Positions 35,495 through 45,615 of a DNA stretch of 64,000 bases are shown here, piece after piece. Below the pieces are notes generated by a model that was not told where the DNA came from, did no database searches, and worked only from the letters and a program-made list of their open reading frames with translations. The stretch lies in assembly GCA_030068145.1 (NCBI GenBank), contig JAPJBO010000169.1, positions 186,001 through 250,000 of the forward strand, in the 5' to 3' direction. The position numbers and the translations under genes were made by a program. The number at the start of each line of letters is the position of its first letter. Positions within the stretch are counted from its first letter, which is position 1. The stretch is from Diplonema papillatum (lineage: Eukaryota; Euglenozoa; Diplonemea; Diplonemida; Diplonemidae).

Positions 35495-37909
35495 TCAGAG
35501 GTATCCCGAGTGTGCCACGTCACAGAACACCTGTTTGTTGCCTCTGTCGAGTCCCTCAGCGACTTTCATGAGGATCTTGTCGGAAGAGTCGCGAATCTTG
35601 CTGCGGAGGGCCGCCGAGTCGCCTTCGTCGAATATCGCCCAGTAGTCCGCCGACCAGCCGAACTCCATCTCCTCGACGGGGTCGTTCTCGCACCTCGCCA
35701 AGAACGGCCGGGCAAACCGCTTGCTCTCGTCCAGCGACTGCAGCCGGACCTGGTACAGCGTCACCAACTCGCAGACCTCGAGATGGCTGCTGCCCACCTC
35801 CCACTTTTCGACGGGCCGCGTCCGGAGCTTGAGCTGCGGGTCCGACTCGAAGACGGGCAAACAGGGGCAGTACAGTGCGGACACCTCGAGCCGCGCGGCG
35901 GCGGCGGCGACGTGGGACGAGAGCCGGACGCCTTCTCCGAAGACGGTCAGGAAGCTCTGACCGGCGCCTCCGACGGGGCCCATGAACACGCTGCTCGTGC
36001 ACGCGCCGATGTGCGCGGCGCATTGGGTGGGCCGGGCCGAGAGGTCCTTGTGCAGGAGGTTCATGAACCGGAACGAGCTCTCGACGTGGGTCGCGCTCCT
36101 GACTTGCGTGTTCCAGCCGACGGCCACGCAGCCCCCGAGCAGCGCGAACACCGTCCCGTCGCTGCGAGCCGCGGCTGTGATGGTGCGGGTTAGGATGTCG
36201 TCCATCGCGAACTGCAACCCGGCAGCCTCCACGCAGATCCGGGGTTTCACCTCGACGAGCGCCACCGTGGCTTGCGCGATCCTTTCCAGCCTCACGGGCC
36301 GCTCGGATCTCTTGTCCGACCGTGAAGAACGGCTGGACCTGGGCCGGCCGGAGCCGACCAGGTCTGCTCCGAGCGACGCTTTGGGCCTCGAACTGATGGT
36401 CACAGACTTGAACGCGGTGTGTTCGCCGCCGTCGTTCTCACCACTCGAGAAGCGCTGGCTCAGGCTCGCGGGGTAGAGGAGCATCACGTCCACCGCCGCC
36501 GCCCCCTTGAGCTCGACCACTCCGGCGGAGACCGCGACGGTCGGCAGCCGGTTGCTGGCGGAAACCGCGTTCCAGCTCTCCTCCGACAGTGCCACGGCGC
36601 CCGGCATGCACGCGTTCTTGAGCCGCGCGGCTACCGCGACGGCGGGGCCGGCGTAATCGAGGCGGTTGGTGGCCTCGTTCAGCTGCACCTGCACGTCGCC
36701 GTGCTGGATCCCGACGCGGACGCGCAGGCCCTTCCAGCAGCCGCCCGACGCGCACTGCGGGAGGTCCTCTATAGCCGCGGGCCACGCCGCCTCGAAGAGG
36801 CGCAGCTGGGCCTGCAGCCCGAACGCGACGGCGGCCGACAGCTTTTCGAACGCGACCATGAACGAGTCGCCGGAAGTCTTCACCTCGTAGCCGTGCGCCG
36901 ACGAGATCACGCTGCGGAGCACCCGGTTGTGCACTTGAACGGCCTTCCGCATCGCCTCAGCGCACGTCTCCCACGTCAAACTCGCCGAGCAGACGTCGGT
37001 GAAGACAACGGCAGCCCGGTGGGACGCAATCCCAGGCGCATGCGCCATGTCGTGGGGCGGGCTGCCGCAGCCGGGGAGCGCCGCGTCCGGAAGGAACGGC
37101 CGGCACGCGAACAGCGACTGCAGCAGGGCCTCGAGCGCGGCGGCCAGCGGCCGGGCCAGGCGGGGCTGGCCCTCGGAGAGCTTCGCGTCGGCGGCCTCCA
37201 GGTCGAAGGTGGCGGCGGACTGGATGACGGCGCGGGTTATCTCGACGGTTCGAGCGTTCGCCACGGCCTCGCCGGAGACCCGCCGCAGCAGCGACCCCGT
37301 CAACGCATAGTTCAAGAAGAGAATCAGCAGGGCAAGCCCTCCCGAGGCGAAGGATCGGGCTCCCAAGGGGCACGGTGGTGCGTCGCATGAGTTCCGCTCC
37401 TTGAGCGCTTCCTTCGCGAGCAGGCCGATCGGGGTGTCGTACAACCCCCAGCGGTACCCGTCTTCGGCTGTCAGGACGACGATCCACAGCGCGGAGACGG
37501 CGGCGAAGGCGCGGCCGCAGCGCATCGGGTTGCCGGCTACCAAAACCGCGTTGAGGATGATCAAAAAGCAGGGCCACGTCCTCGACCGCTGCGCCGCCGC
37601 CTGGAACCAGTCGTGAACCATCGCGGTCGCGAGGGCGATGCCGAAGTATATCGCGACGTGCTGCGCATTCGCGGCCCGGGACACCAGGATCCGCGTGGCC
37701 ATGAGCGCGGACGCGACGGCCAGCACCAGCGAAGTGACCATCCCCAGGACGTGGTCCTCCGCCACGTAGTACACCGTGGCCACCGGCGTGATCCCCAGCG
37801 CAGCGGCGCTGAACAGCAGGATCATAGCCTTCGAGAGCCGGTCGCCCTCCGTGTCACCCTCCGCGGCCGCCAGGTACAGCAGCTGCTGCAGGTCGGGCAG
37901 GCACCCCAT
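35495..37909 (-). CDS. Membrane class III adenylate/guanylate cyclase with two cyclase domains
   Basis: Single long exon, 804 residues from ATG 37,909 to the stop at 35,495. About six membrane segments fall between residues 28 and 206. Cyclase domain 1 (about 295-480) has both metal aspartates (FTD, D305; SGDSF, D348) and a kinetoplastid-like core (YEVKTSGDSFMVA, then WKGLRVRVGIQHG after a loop). It would convert ATP or GTP to the cyclic nucleotide at a membrane. The usual catalytic Asn is Ala425 (in DYAGPAVAVAAR), while Arg429 is kept. Domain 2 (about 547-684) lacks both metal aspartates (Glu553; Gly in LLGGC) and has Arg662 and His666 where Asn and Arg normally lie. A Ser/Arg-rich linker separates them. 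Activity is therefore doubtful unless a partner supplies the missing residues. No Venus flytrap ectodomain is present, unlike trypanosome receptors. Confidence 0.88.
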   Translation of the reverse strand: MGCLPDLQQLLYLAAAEGDTEGDRLSKAMILLFSAAALGITPVATVYYVAEDHVLGMVTSLVLAVASALMATRILVSRAANAQHVAIYFGIALATAMVHDWFQAAAQRSRTWPCFLIILNAVLVAGNPMRCGRAFAAVSALWIVVLTAEDGYRWGLYDTPIGLLAKEALKERNSCDAPPCPLGARSFASGGLALLILFLNYALTGSLLRRVSGEAVANARTVEITRAVIQSAATFDLEAADAKLSEGQPRLARPLAAALEALLQSLFACRPFLPDAALPGCGSPPHDMAHAPGIASHRAAVVFTDVCSASLTWETCAEAMRKAVQVHNRVLRSVISSAHGYEVKTSGDSFMVAFEKLSAAVAFGLQAQLRLFEAAWPAAIEDLPQCASGGCWKGLRVRVGIQHGDVQVQLNEATNRLDYAGPAVAVAARLKNACMPGAVALSEESWNAVSASNRLPTVAVSAGVVELKGAAAVDVMLLYPASLSQRFSSGENDGGEHTAFKSVTISSRPKASLGADLVGSGRPRSSRSSRSDKRSERPVRLERIAQATVALVEVKPRICVEAAGLQFAMDDILTRTITAAARSDGTVFALLGGCVAVGWNTQVRSATHVESSFRFMNLLHKDLSARPTQCAAHIGACTSSVFMGPVGGAGQSFLTVFGEGVRLSSHVAAAAARLEVSALYCPCLPVFESDPQLKLRTRPVEKWEVGSSHLEVCELVTLYQVRLQSLDESKRFARPFLARCENDPVEEMEFGWSADYWAIFDEGDSAALRSKIRDSSDKILMKVAEGLDRGNKQVFCDVAHSGYL

Positions 37910-38097
37910 TGCCGCGCGTCCGTGTATTAGTGTTGTGTTTCCGACGATGCCGTATGGGCGTACAGACTGTGGGTTGCCGACAACCAACCTCGGTTGATGT
38001 GCAGTCTGGTGTCTCTGTTCTTTTTACTTTATTTTGTTTTATGGATATGGTTCGTGTTTTGTTGTGTTTTGCTCTTTTCCTTTTTTTTTTTTTTTTT

Positions 38098-38190
38098 TTC
38101 CTGTTGACAACTTGTGTCAGACTAGCCCACCCGGGGGTGGTTGATTCCTTCGGGCAGGGTCCCCCCCGTCCAGCGTTTGCTTGGGTCCAC
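38098..38190 (-). promoter_or_regulatory. Conserved upstream element, cyclase copy
   Basis: Minus strand: GGACCCTGCCCGAAGGAATC, then GGTGGGCTAGTCTGACACAA, GTTGTCAACAGG, then an A-run (about 20, interrupted) about 190 bases upstream of the ATG. Block order matches the copy at 12,161-12,308. A second plus-strand T-run lies at about 38,298. CAACAG before the A-run could be an acceptor. Confidence 0.55.
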
Positions 38191-38289
38191 GGTGATGATC
38201 GCCCTTCGGCTCTTTATTTCCTATTTCGCTCTCTTTGTCATTTTCATTTTATTGATCTGCGTCCTCCCTCACTCTTAGCGTCCTAACCG

Positions 38290-38800
38290 GTCCTTCTTTT
38301 TTTTTTTTTTTTTTTGGTAACTGAGGGGGGAAATGCATGACGCACGACCACAAGCCGGACCAAACTTGTGAGTGTGGGACTGTCCGTTTTTCCGTCGGGA
38401 CTTACCCACTAAAACCACCTAACTCAGAGATTCGAGAGATGCAGAGGGTGCTACCCACGGTTCTCACCGTGTACGCGGCGCGATGGAGGGGCCACCCTCC
38501 ACGCGGGACTTGGCCAGTCCTTGCGCTGTCTGCCGCAGGGGTGCCCGGTGGCTAGCCGGATCTTGCGTCGGAACCCCTGCGCTCGCTGTGGCGCGGCTTG
38601 GCGGTCCCCAATTCCGTTTTTCTACGGTCGTTGGGGTACCTGGTGATCGTCCAGTCTGGGCGAGTCCGGTTGAACCGGCAGACTGTGGCAAGGGTACGAT
38701 CACGCCGCTCAACTCACTCGGGGAGACACCCTCCACAAGCGACCGGCTTGCGACCGGTCTGGGAGAGTGCCTCGGGTGAGGTTGCTGCTGCACCTGGGTG
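38290..38800. other. No gene seen
   Basis: GC-rich sequence with short frames only, between the cyclase upstream region and the G-rich minisatellite. Confidence 0.4.
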
Positions 38801-38939
38801 TTTTGGGCGCTCTTGCTCAGGCTGGGGTCCTGAGGGCGGGCTTTTTTGGGGCAGTATTTCTCACCCAGGAGTATGGAGCAGGGGGGGTCTTTTCGCTTCA
38901 GCCGGGGCAGTGGCTGATGGGCGGCGATTATTATTATTT

Positions 38940-39298
38940 CTGGGGGGGAGCTGGAGCCTTTTTCGGGGGGGGCGGTGGTGGCTGGTCGTCCCCCGGGGGG
39001 CGCGGTTTTTTCAAGAGTTGTGGGTTGCTCAGTCCCACCGGGGGGTCTTTTCTCTTGAGTGCCTGCGGGTTTGTTTCTGGTGCTGGTGCGTTTTTCGGGG
39101 GGAGTGGCTCTCGTTTTGGGGGAGGTGCCTGCGGGTTTGTTTCGGGTGCTGAGGCGTTTTTCGGGGGGGGGAGCTCTCGTTTTTGGGGGGGTGCCTGTGG
39201 GTTTGTTTCGGATGCTGTGGCGTTTTTCGGGGGGGGGAGCTCTCGTTTTTTGGGGGGTGCCTGCGGGTTTGTTTATGATGCTTGGCGTTTTTCGGGGG
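38940..39298. repeat. G-rich 60-bp minisatellite, left part
   Basis: Units of about 60 bases containing TGCCTGCGGGTTTGTTTCGG, GTTTTTCGGGGGG and GAGCTCTCGTTTT. Unit lengths vary through G-run slippage. The array resumes at 40,985, so it has been split by the 39.3-40.98 kb block. Confidence 0.85.
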
Positions 39299-40977
39299 GG
39301 GAAATGCTTTCTTGGGTTTGAAGAGCGCGTGGTGCTTGCACACAGGCCTTTTGAGCCCGGGATTTAGGGTGAAGGAGGTGTTCAGGGAAACGAGGTCGCC
39401 GATTCGGAAACCCGACGGCGGGCGAAACCCGACCAGGTAACGACCATTTCACTGTCTTCTTTGTTTTGTGATGCGAACATCACGAGGTGCTGTCCGAAGA
39501 CACCGCCCACGTGAGCACTGTTAAGCAGCGGTTGCCAGATACTCCCGTAGCACCTATTTCACGGGTTCGCAGGGGTAAAAAAGGAAGCCCGGGTTGGGGA
39601 GGGTGGTGGGTTTGGTGCGTAGGATTCTTCTTTTTTTGTTCTTTCTCGGTTCTGGTGGTGCTGCTCCTTCCTTCTCGTCCTGTGTTGGGTTACGACTTTT
39701 TTTGTTCTTTATCGGTTCTGAGCGTTTCCATGTGCCTTTTCCTGCTTTGACATGCAGTCCCTTCCAAACTGTACCTCTCTTGGTGTTCGGGGGTTGGGCC
39801 GTATGGTAACGTCTCGGGAAACGAAGTTTGTGGCGTCACAAAAGCGACAGGTTGCCAAAGCAACCGGGTGCCGAGCTTAAGCAAGGCGTTTGTCAATGGA
39901 GAACCAGTCCTGTGCCGTTTTAGGGCCGGCAGGTCAACGGGGGGAAAACGGGGGGAAAATGTTTCTTGGGTTTGAAGAGCGCGTGGTGCTTGCACCACTG
40001 AGGCCAGGTTATTTAACCGCGGATTTAGTGAAGGATTGTTCAGGAAACGGTCGCGAGCGAAACCCGACCAGGTAACGACCATTTCACTGTCTTCTTTGTT
40101 TTGTGATGCGAACATCACGAGGTGCTGTCCGAAGACACCGCCCACGTGAGCACTGTTAAGCAGCGGTTGCCAGATACTCCCGTAGCACCTATTCACGGGT
40201 TTGCAGGGATAAAAAGGAAGCCCGGGTTGGGAAGGGTGGTGGGTTTGGTGCGTAGTATTCTTCTTTTTTTGTTCTTTCTCGGTTCTGGTGGTGCTGCTCC
40301 TTCCTTCTCGTCCTGTGTTGGGGGGAAAATGTTTCTTGGGTTTGAAGAGCGCGTGGTGCTTGCACCACTGAGGCCAGGTTATTTAACCGCGGATTTAGTG
40401 AAGGATTGTTCAGGAAACGGTCGCGAGCGAAACCCGACCAGGTAACGACCATTTCACTGCCTTCTTTGTTTTGTGATGCGAACATCACGAGGTGCTGTCC
40501 GAAGACACCGCCCACGTGAGCACTGTTAAGCATTGAGTTCTTTTAAGTACATGAACATGTTAAGCAGCGGTTGCCAGATACTCCCGTAGCACCTATTCAC
40601 GGGTTTGCAGGGGTAAAAAGGAAGCCCGGGTTGGGGAGGGTGGTGGGTTTGGTGCGTAGTATTCTTCTTTTTTTGTTCTTTCTCGGTTCTGGTGGTGCTG
40701 CTCCTTCCTTCTCGTCCTGTGTTGGGTTACGACTTTTTTTGTTCTTTATCGGTTCTGAGCGTTTCCATATGCCTTTTCCTGCTTTGACATGCAGTCCCTT
40801 CCAAACTGTACCTCTCTTGGTGTTCGGGGGTTGGGCCGTATGGTAACGTCTCGGGAAACGAAGTTTGTGGCGTCACAAAAGTGACAGGTTGCCAAAGCAA
40901 CCGGGTGCCGAGCTTAAGCAAGGCGTTTGTCAATGGAGAACCAGTCCTGTGCCGTTTTAGGGCCGGCAGGTCTCAAC
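39299..40977. repeat. Triplicated 370-650-bp repeat inserted in the minisatellite
   Basis: Three copies (39,299-39,952, 39,953-40,320 and 40,321-40,977) start GGGGGAAAATGTTTCTTGGG and run through AACCCGACCAGGTAACG, GCGGTTGCCAGATACTCCCG and TTCTTTCTCGGTTCTGGTGG. The middle copy is truncated after CGTCCTGTGTTGGG, where the next starts. Copy 1 is more diverged at its start. A fragment sits in the SAM gene intron at 6,371. Confidence 0.9.
40530..40566. mobile_element. Tiny insertion with 8-bp direct repeats
   Basis: Copy 3 of the triplicated repeat contains about 26 extra bases (TTGAGTTCTTTTAAGTACAT..) flanked by GTTAAGCA on both sides. Copies 1 and 2 carry a single GTTAAGCA, which is the clean empty site. 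Confidence 0.85.
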
Positions 40978-40984
40978 GGGGGGA

Positions 40985-41180
40985 AAAACGTTTTTCGGGG
41001 GGAGTGGCTCTCGTTTTGGGGGAGGTGCCTGCGGGTTTGTTTCGGGTGCTGAGGCGTTTTTCGGGGGGGGGAGCTCTCGTTTTTGGGGGGGTGCCTGCGG
41101 GTTTGTTTCGGATGCTGAGGCGTTTTTCGGGGGGGGGAGCTCTCGTTTTTGGGGGGGGAGGTTTGGTGGTTGGCGTTTTT
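40985..41180. repeat. G-rich 60-bp minisatellite, right part
   Basis: Continues the array at 38,940-39,298 with the same units, starting GTTTTTCGGGGGGAGTGGCT. Confidence 0.85.
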
Positions 41181-42054
41181 CGGGGGGCTGGGGGGTTTTC
41201 GCGGCTGCCTGCAGCTTGAGCGCCTGTGTGTGTGGATTGAGGCCTTTTGGTAGCCCTTGCTTTTTTGGTGGGGGTCGGCCTTTTCCGGGGGGATCCGGGG
41301 GCTTCGAGGTGGCCGGGGCGGTCTCCCCCTTGCGGACCTGCGGCTTCGGGGTTGGGACGACCGGTGGCAGCGGCGGCACGACCGACGAGGATGGCGTGTC
41401 CTCGACCCCCAACGGGTCCCGCCTGGTCCCCGCCGACTGCTGTCTTTGCCTGTACGGCTCGGACGGGGCTGCCCTCGGTGGTGCGCATCGCCAGCCGTCG
41501 CGCGATGATGCCGTGCCCACCCTGCCTGCTTCGAGTGGCTTGAGGGTGGCCTTCCTCGTCGCCTCTGCCTCCTCGACCTGCATGTGGGTGTCGTGTTGGA
41601 TGGGGGGGTGCTGTGGGGGGAACCCGCTCCCTGTTGCCCCTGTGCCTGCCCTCGAGTCCACGACTTGACTCGGTCCCCTCTTGGGGTTCGCCTTTCCTGC
41701 CTGCCTTGGGCGCAGGGGTGCCACCCGCGCTCCCTCTGCCGTTTTGGCCGCGACGTGTTGGAGGGGCTGGGGTGCTACCGTTTCTTTCGGGGGTGCTGGC
41801 GGCACCGGGGGTGTTGCTGTTGGGGGGGGGACTTCGCTTTCCCGTCGCGTCGCCTTCCGTCGCTCGACGTCAGCCTGCGCGCCGTCCAAGGCCGTCATCT
41901 CCTCGTCTTCCGGGACGGCCGCTTGCTTCTCTGGGGACGTCCGCCCCTGCGCATCCTCCGTGCCCCCAAGGAGGGAGCCACCCTCCCCAGGGACACAGGG
42001 AATGCGCTCCTCCGGCGCTGCTGCGAGCCCTGCCGTCTGTCCGGCCGCCGCTGG

Positions 42055-43353
42055 TGAGCCCCCCCTAGGGCTATGTAGGATGGAAACGTTGGAAACGTTT
42101 CCGTTTCCGTTTCCGTTTCCGTTTCCTTCTTTTTGGCGGTGGATGGAAACGCCGTTTCTTTTCAAAAGAAACGGCTGGTATGCCACTAGTATACTGGCTG
42201 AAGGTCCGACCGGAAATGTGTTCCGAACGGCGGACCCCGCAATCCAGTGGGAAACCATGGACAAGGAGGCTCCGAAAAGGAGGGAGGAAAGAAGCATAAG
42301 AGTTGCGACCGCGTGGAGCAGACGCAACCACACGCATCCGGTTGTGATGACTTTGAGATCTGCAGCTCTTTACACCAATGGCTGTGGCGACGATGCTCTG
42401 TTATGCGAGGCCGTTGGCCAACGCGCTGAAGACGATCGGGAAAGCACATCCGCTTCCAATAATAGACTCTACAGATACGATCGTTCAGCGCCACAGGCTA
42501 CAAGACCGGGGTTTTTCGGCGGCGTAAGACAAAGAGGGAGTGCAATCAGCATCAGGAGGTGAGAAGGGCACACGTATGCCGGGGCAATGTTGAACCCGCC
42601 AGAAAAGCGATGGCCACGCAGCAACGTGTGCGTTAAACATCACTTGCCACAGTGCACCTTGCATACGACGACGGGTAGCAACCGTCACCGGGAGGGGCGC
42701 CATCGGGCGGTGTTGTCGGAGCATAGACAACGACGGCAGGAAGAACCACCAACAATGCAGAAGAGGACGGCAGATTCAAAAAGCCCCACTCACATGAGAA
42801 CGTGGGTTGGAAGCAGCAGAAGACGAAGTGGTAGGCACAGAGTGGAATCTGGTGTCAGAAGACATCCACACGAGACGACATTCTGCATCACTAGCTTGTG
42901 GTTACCAATTTGCTCGTGCCAGATCGCCGACGAAAGAAATGCGTAGTTTTGTTTGTGAAAGCGGTGAGCACCGGCGACTGCTCTGCACAAACGAGACCGC
43001 GACGCCACACAAGAAGGGGCCGAGCCAAGTCGAAGAACAGCCCAGGAAGGGCCCTGAAGAGTCAGAGAGCCCGCCAGAAGACGGAGGAAGAGAAGTGCCC
43101 GCTGGTAGATCAAAAGAAGAAGGTGATCCCGCCCTCTGAAAGGAAAGCCAAAATTTGGCTGGAAACGGACACCCGACGGACACACAGAAGGACCCGCGAA
43201 GTGGTATCCTATAGGACCCCTCAGCATGAGGAGCCTTCCGGCGTTTCTTTTAAAAGAAACGGAAACGTTTCCGTTTCCGTTTCCGTTTCCGTTTCCATAT
43301 TTCGAAAAAACTAAAAGAAACGGCGTTTCCATCCAACTTAGCCCTAGGGGGCA
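42055..43353. mobile_element. TTTCCG-rich DNA element with TIRs and 7-bp target duplication
   Basis: The left end has CCCCCTAGGGCTATGTAGG then ATGGAAACG. The right end is the inverse, CGTTTCCATCC then TTAGCCCTAGGGGG. Both ends carry sub-terminal GTTTCCGTTTCCGTTTCC runs and a GCCGTTTCTTTT block. CCGCTGG flanks both sides (42,048-42,054 and 43,354-43,360). It is 1,299 bp with no transposase recognised, so probably non-autonomous. Confidence 0.85.
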
Positions 43354-43474
43354 CCGCTGGACTTCCCTCCCTGACCCCCGAAGGCCGGTGCAGGAAGTCG
43401 CTCTGCCTAGCAAAAGGGTGGTAGAGCCGAACCCCTCCGCCCCCCTGGGTGTGTGTGTTGGTGGTGGTGTGCAT

Positions 43475-43835
43475 GCCGGGTGCCCTTTGTCCGGCATGCG
43501 TGTGGTCGGTCGTGACGGCTGGCCCGCTACAGCTCGCACGTGACCCGGGTGTGTGGCGCTGGGTGGTGAGGGGGGGGACGCGGGGGATCGGCTCTACCCC
43601 CCCCAGTGATCGGCATCACTTCCCCTTGCACCTGCCCCCGAGGGGCAGCTTGGGCGCCGGGCGCTCGTCCCTCATCTCCCTGTTCTCCCTGCCCTTTTTT
43701 TTTTTGCTTGCAGTTTTTCCTCTTTTTTTTACCCCCAATCGGGTCGTGTGCCCGTGGGTCGTCGCATCCTGTTGGGTGGTAGTGCTGGAAAAGCGGTCGG
43801 CAACTTTTCAATATGGGGCCTTACTGGGGGGGGGC
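43475..43835. other. No gene seen
   Basis: GC-rich sequence with homopolymer T and G runs. No recognised feature. Confidence 0.4.
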
Positions 43836-44724
43836 CAAATACAATAGGTACTCGAATACAATATTATTTCGGAATACAATAGGTACTCGAATACAATATT
43901 ATTTCGGAATACAATATGGTGTGATCCATATAGTACGGTGAAACCATGGTAGAACTACGGAAGAACTACGGAAAACTGGAAAGGGGTGTCCAAAAACTTT
44001 TTTTTTCCGGCGCTCAGGATTTTTCCAGGAACCCGGGTTTCGGCTAGGGGGTAATGCTTTTCAGACGGGGTTTCCGCACCTTTTCATGCAGCCTTTTGAT
44101 GACATTTGAGCACTGGGAGCGAAAGAAATGTGAAAACGGGGGTTCGCCAAGAGGAAATGAGAAGTGAACGGAGAAGTGAAGGAGGCTGACGATGTTGTTC
44201 GACCAGGCTCAACCTTTGGCATCCGCGCATCCTGGACGTGACTGAGCTAGCTTCGCTGCCACCTTCTTGGTCCATGCGAATAAGATTCCTTGCATTTCGC
44301 GCTGCTTCGTGTTCTTGTTTCGCTGCTTCACTCCTTCTCCTTTTCTTGCCTAGCACAGTGGGTGGTCCGTCTTCTAGGCCCCCGTCAAAAGAATCCAGGT
44401 GAGCGGCCCTCCCCTCTCTTCCCCTCTTGGGAAAGTCAGGAGCAGCACTTGAACTCTACTTGAGTTGTGACAAAAAGATGACAGGGGTATTTGGATTGCG
44501 GTGGCTGCTGGGAAGTTTCCTACCACACTTCTCGGCACCTGGCCCAGAGCAAAGACGCATTTTTTGTTTTTGTGTGCGTGTGTGTTGCACAGAGAAGAAC
44601 TTCGGAGAGCCCTGGTTCAGAGGTTGCAGACATTTGTAGCACGCAACTCTTCAGGTGCCACACCAAAGCTGACCCCCCCAAAATGTTGCTATCACGGCAC
44701 GTCACCTGCTTGTTTTCCTGCCGT

Positions 44725-45615
44725 ATGGATGCCATTCTTGACGAGGCAGACGTACCACCGCCCCCGAAAAAGGCCGCTCCGAAGAAAGCCGCACCGAAGA
44801 ATACAAAGGTGGCCTCAATGTCAGCAGCCGCAAAACAGAAAGCTGAGATGGCGAAGCTGCTTGCTACAGGCAAGGTCCTTGCCTACAGTGAAGCCTTGCT
44901 GTGCCCCGACACCTTCGCGGGGTTTCGTGAGAACGTGTTGCTTCCTCATTTGAAGCAGGTCGGAGTGAAACTGGCGAAGAAGTACAAGACGGACACTTTC
45001 TTTGCTGACATGGAGTGTCATGCAGAAAGGCTTTTTTTTAAGAAGAAAAGCGAAATACCCGGGGAAGAAGGAACGGTGACCGAGCAGGAAGTGGGAGACG
45101 ACCTCGGCCTCAGCATCGCAATTACGGAAAGTCGACCCGTCTTTGTGGATGTACGCCTCACTCTCTCAGGGAAGGCAATGGGCGAAATTCGCAAGTTCCT
45201 GGCGGTGGAGCACCCGACCCTCCATGACAATGTCATGGCTGCACAGGCCAAAAAGGCCACGTCGATCGAAAAGGATCTGACAGACAGCGTCGTTGAATAC
45301 CTCGGCACTGGCCCTGACATGCACGGCATCTTAATCCAAGGATGCAAGATGACCTGCATATGCGGGTACGTGTCGATTACCGCGAGTGATCGGTTGAGCA
45401 ACCCCAGGAAGTTCTTCGCGCACTTTCTGCGATGTTACCCGTTGCACCAAAAGGTCTCGAAGAAGACAAGGACAAAGCTTCACGAAGAGCTGAAGGGGGC
45501 CAGAGAGAAGAACAAGACGATGACTGCGAAACGAAAGGTTCCCCCAATTGACCCCAAACAAACTCGTCTGGCTTTCGAGCTGAAGGAAACAGCTTACAAA
45601 AGACAAAGAACGTGA
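44725..45615 (+). CDS. Transposon ORF1, candidate DNA-binding protein
   Basis: 296 residues from ATG 44,725; ATG 44,683 in the same frame would give 310, and the frame is open further upstream. It has an acidic start then a Lys/Ala/Pro-rich stretch (PPPPKKAAPKKAAPKN), a mixed helical body, and a Cys/His cluster near the C-terminus (GCKMTCICGYVSI.. FFAHFLRC) that could bind zinc. It ends in a strongly basic tail (TAYKRQRT). It lies inside the AAGGGGTGTCC termini, upstream of and co-oriented with ORF2. I do not recognise the family. A DNA-binding accessory role is inferred from position and the zinc-finger-like residues. Confidence 0.7.
   Translation: MDAILDEADVPPPPKKAAPKKAAPKNTKVASMSAAAKQKAEMAKLLATGKVLAYSEALLCPDTFAGFRENVLLPHLKQVGVKLAKKYKTDTFFADMECHAERLFFKKKSEIPGEEGTVTEQEVGDDLGLSIAITESRPVFVDVRLTLSGKAMGEIRKFLAVEHPTLHDNVMAAQAKKATSIEKDLTDSVVEYLGTGPDMHGILIQGCKMTCICGYVSITASDRLSNPRKFFAHFLRCYPLHQKVSKKTRTKLHEELKGAREKNKTMTAKRKVPPIDPKQTRLAFELKETAYKRQRT

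Larger units (their letters stand above)
40957..43474 (-). pseudogene. Pro-rich open frame interrupted by a TIR element
   Basis: Minus-strand sequence at 42,047-40,957 is open for over 360 codons and is Pro/Ala/Lys-rich and disordered (PPTATPPVPPAPPKE, PPKKQGLPKGLNPH), ending in the minisatellite. On the far side of the 42,055-43,353 element, the minus frame at 43,474-43,360 (RLYHPFARQSDFLHRPSG) is in the same phase once the element and one target copy are ignored. This suggests a disrupted gene or exon. No domain is recognised, no full gene structure was resolved, and compositional openness is a real alternative. Confidence 0.35.

Noticed and set aside
35435-37390. Plus-strand Arg-rich frames over the cyclase
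   Set aside because: Antisense shadows of a well-supported minus-strand gene.
38767-39367. Gly/Phe-rich plus-strand proteins
   Set aside because: Frames through a G-rich minisatellite with slippage between units.
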